From Arenicellales bacterium (GTDB lineage: Bacteria > Pseudomonadota > Gammaproteobacteria > BMS3Bbin11), in the NCBI GenBank assembly GCA_029287965.1, contig JARFQC010000199.1:1-7010 (forward strand): DNA of 7,010 nucleotides, in the 5' to 3' direction. A program made the position numbers and the translations under genes. Each line of letters starts with the position of its first letter. Positions within the stretch are counted from its first letter, which is position 1. Under the pieces are notes generated by a model. The model ran no database searches, had not been told where the DNA came from, and worked only from the letters and a program-made list of their open reading frames with translations. Below are positions 5,372-7,010 of this stretch, one piece after another.

Positions 5372-6609
5372 TGCCAGACCCTTGTGATGGCTTCTACCGG
5401 TACCTTGCGTGACGCCCGCCAGGCAGGAAGCAGGCTGGCTGCAACGCCGAGTACCAGTACGATTGAATTGGCCAGAAGCACGTCCGATGCCAGTACGGAA
5501 GGGGACAGCGTACTGCTCATGCCTGCCCATTCCAGTCCTTCGGAAACGCCTGATATGTCTATGCCATCCCTGATCGGCAGTATGGTCAGCCAGGAAAGCA
5601 GGTTGCCTGCAAACAGCCCGATCAGCAGCATGATGAGCGATTCGACCAGCACCATGAACAGGATGCTGCCAGGCTGCATGCCCAGTGCCTGGATCAGTCC
5701 AATTTCCCTCGTGCGTTCAAAGACCGCCATCAGCAGTGTATTGACCAGGCCGAACGACAACGCGAGGAAGATGACGCCGAACCAGATGAAAATAAAGCCG
5801 TCCATGACGTTGAGCATGGATGCCATGTAGGGGTCCAGTTGCAGCCAGGTTTTCGTTTCACCGTAATCGCTTACCGTCTGGACCTCTTGAGCAAGGCCGT
5901 CGACGTCGCGATAGTCCGTCCCGAGCAGCGAGATTTCCGACACGACATCACCCATCCTGAGCATCTTGCGTACCGTGTCGATGCCAGCGAAGACATAACC
6001 TGTTTCAGTTGCCTGCAGGTCTGCGTCGAATACCCCGGCGATACGAAAGCCTCGCTCTGCAATATTGTTATCAGGGTCCTGGCTCATCAGGACGATGCGT
6101 CGGCCCGGCTTCGTCTCCAGCTGCTCCAGCAGCTTTCGTCCAACAAGCACCTGCTTGTCAGCAGCGGTTTCCAGGTAGCGGCCTTCATTTACGCTGTCGG
6201 CGATAAACGACAGACCGACTTCCCGCTCCGGGTCGATGCCGATCAGTGTGACCCCGTATACATCCCGCTCACTGCGTATAACGGCCGGTACGCGCACGCG
6301 CTGTGACCAGGCGGTTACCTGTGAGGAGTCCAGCAGTTGTTGCAGCTGCGGATTATCCTCCACAGCCGGAATGCTATGCTCGATAGACGGGTCATCAAGA
6401 TAACCGGGTGCATGCACCTGCACGTGACCGGAGAGCGTGTTGATGGCGTCGTCTATCATCTGATCGACCATGCCGCGCATCAATGCCGTCATCCAGATCA
6501 TGCCCCACAAGCCGATAGCGATGGCAGTCAGCATGATCAGGCTGCGTCGGTGGTTACGCCACAGGTTGCGCCAGGCAATGGTGATCAGCATGCGATAAGG
6601 TCTATCCAT
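5368..6609 (-). CDS. FtsX/MacB-type ABC transporter permease (second permease)
   Basis: This is an inner-membrane permease of 413 aa, the usual size of LolC/LolE-type subunits. The layout is typical: TM1 at about 24-44 after a basic AWRNLWRNHRRS segment, a large periplasmic domain at about 45-265 (MacB periplasmic-core type), then TM2 about 270-293, TM3 about 315-340 and TM4 about 376-397. ERTREIGLIQALG (298-310) after TM2 is the conserved FtsX-domain segment that contacts the ATPase. The tail PAWRASRKVPVEAI (395-408) is the common C-terminal motif. ATG 6609 is chosen because the family N-terminus starts there; in-frame extension up to 6810 overlaps the upstream permease gene and is Cys/Arg-rich non-family sequence. 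It follows the upstream permease by 1 bp and overlaps the ATPase gene by 4 bp. Met7 (6591) is a less likely alternative start. The substrate is unknown; lipoprotein, lipid or peptide movement is plausible from the family. Confidence 0.9.
   Translation of the reverse strand: MDRPYRMLITIAWRNLWRNHRRSLIMLTAIAIGLWGMIWMTALMRGMVDQMIDDAINTLSGHVQVHAPGYLDDPSIEHSIPAVEDNPQLQQLLDSSQVTAWSQRVRVPAVIRSERDVYGVTLIGIDPEREVGLSFIADSVNEGRYLETAADKQVLVGRKLLEQLETKPGRRIVLMSQDPDNNIAERGFRIAGVFDADLQATETGYVFAGIDTVRKMLRMGDVVSEISLLGTDYRDVDGLAQEVQTVSDYGETKTWLQLDPYMASMLNVMDGFIFIWFGVIFLALSFGLVNTLLMAVFERTREIGLIQALGMQPGSILFMVLVESLIMLLIGLFAGNLLSWLTILPIRDGIDISGVSEGLEWAGMSSTLSPSVLASDVLLANSIVLVLGVAASLLPAWRASRKVPVEAITRVWQ
5379..5383 (-). 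promoter_or_regulatory. Ribosome binding site that decides the ATPase start
   Basis: AAGGG on the minus strand lies 7 bases before ATG 5371, inside the end of the permease gene. It supports this start over the much longer open frame. Confidence 0.6.
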
Positions 6610-6610
6610 C

Positions 6611-7010
6611 TCAGACCGTCTGCAGTGCTTCGATCGGGCGCAGCTTGCGCATGTGCCAGACCGGGTAAACGGATGCCAAAATCGTGGCAATGAAAACGGC
6701 GAGTGGACCGGGCAGTAAGCTACGCAATGAGACCTCGGGGTACAGCACTGCCGGGATATTGAAACGTTCACCCATCTCTTCCATGCCGGGATAGGAGAAT
6801 CCGTTGACAACGAAATACCAGGTGAGCAGGCCGCCCGCCAGCATCCCGAACAGCATGCCGGTCAGGGCAAGGACGGTGGACTCGGTGATAATCATCCTGC
6901 CCAGCTTGCCATGACGTACGCCAAGGGCGAGCAGAATGCCGAATTCGTGGGTGCGCTCGAGAACCGACATGAGCATGGTGTTCAGCATGCTGAAGGCCAC
7001 CAGTACGATC
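6611..7010 (-). CDS. FtsX-type ABC transporter permease (first permease), C-terminal part
   Basis: Only the last 132 residues are in the window; the frame stays open to the right edge, so the true start lies outside. The GTG at 7000 is an internal Val, because the preceding codons continue a hydrophobic helix (IVLVAFSMLN). The visible order is TM2 end, ERTHEFGILLALGV (the FtsX-domain coupling segment), TM3, a short periplasmic loop with an aromatic and Pro-rich stretch, TM4, and the tail PVWHMRKLRPIEALQTV. It is clearly homologous to, but different from, the next permease, so the transporter is probably a permease heterodimer like LolC/LolE rather than a MacB-type homodimer. The gene ends 1 bp before the second permease. 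Any operon promoter or further genes lie to the right of this window. Confidence 0.88.
   Translation of the reverse strand, partial: IVLVAFSMLNTMLMSVLERTHEFGILLALGVRHGKLGRMIITESTVLALTGMLFGMLAGGLLTWYFVVNGFSYPGMEEMGERFNIPAVLYPEVSLRSLLPGPLAVFIATILASVYPVWHMRKLRPIEALQTV

Noticed and set aside
5372..5530. N-terminal extension of the ATPase to 288 residues
   Set aside because: The added 53 residues lie inside the permease gene, do not resemble any ABC domain, and the ATG at 5371 has a good ribosome site and ATGA coupling.
5144..5830. Open frame of 228 codons on the plus strand across the ATPase-permease junction
   Set aside because: It is antisense to two genes with full motif sets; its Ser/Met/Thr-rich product looks like reverse-frame translation.
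6610..6810. N-terminal extension of the second permease to 480 residues
   Set aside because: The added 67 residues overlap the first permease and are Cys/Arg-rich, while the family N-terminus begins at 6609.
4664..7010. Assignment as the housekeeping lolCDE genes
   Set aside because: The composition is similar, but an adjacent barrel gene is not part of standard lol loci and the first permease is incomplete, so the name is withheld.

Overview
The window looks like chromosomal DNA of a gammaproteobacterium. The GalU and Pgi sequences are of proteobacterial type, and GalU is short (276 aa) with an ADDLC segment like that of Pseudomonas-type enzymes. The envelope proteins (LolD/FtsX-type ABC parts and a signal-peptide-bearing beta-barrel protein ending in Phe) indicate a Gram-negative cell. 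No rRNA, tRNA or CRISPR array was seen, and the species cannot be fixed from the sequence.

Layout, left to right. Positions 12-162 hold a short non-coding element. It has 13-bp terminal inverted repeats (12 of 13 matching), is flanked by CTAA on both sides, and contains two large inverted repeats, so it looks like a MITE derived from an IS5-like insertion sequence. It ends 24 bp before galU (187-1017, +; UTP-glucose-1-phosphate uridylyltransferase). After a 179-bp AT-rich gap comes a small, very acidic protein of unknown function (1197-1490, +). It converges on pgi (3187-1502, -; glucose-6-phosphate isomerase) with only 11 bp between the stop codons. A 117-bp gap then separates pgi from an apparent operon on the minus strand that enters from beyond the right edge.

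That operon reads, in transcription order: an FtsX-type permease (only its last 132 residues, 7010-6611), a second complete FtsX/MacB-type permease (6609-5368), a LolD/MacB-type ABC ATPase (5371-4664) and an outer-membrane beta-barrel protein (4630-3305). The joints are tight: 1 bp, a 4-bp ATGA overlap, and 33 bp containing a GC-rich hairpin. The first three have the composition of a LolCDE-like transporter, with two different permeases and one ATPase. The barrel protein is not TolC-like and may be the outer-membrane partner or client of the transporter.

Functionally, galU and pgi both act around glucose phosphates (glucose-1-P to UDP-glucose; glucose-6-P to fructose-6-P) and feed cell-surface polysaccharide synthesis and central metabolism. 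The four-gene operon is a separate envelope unit whose substrate is unknown. It is the least explained coding part of the window; the mobile-element remnant ahead of galU is the most distinctive non-coding part.
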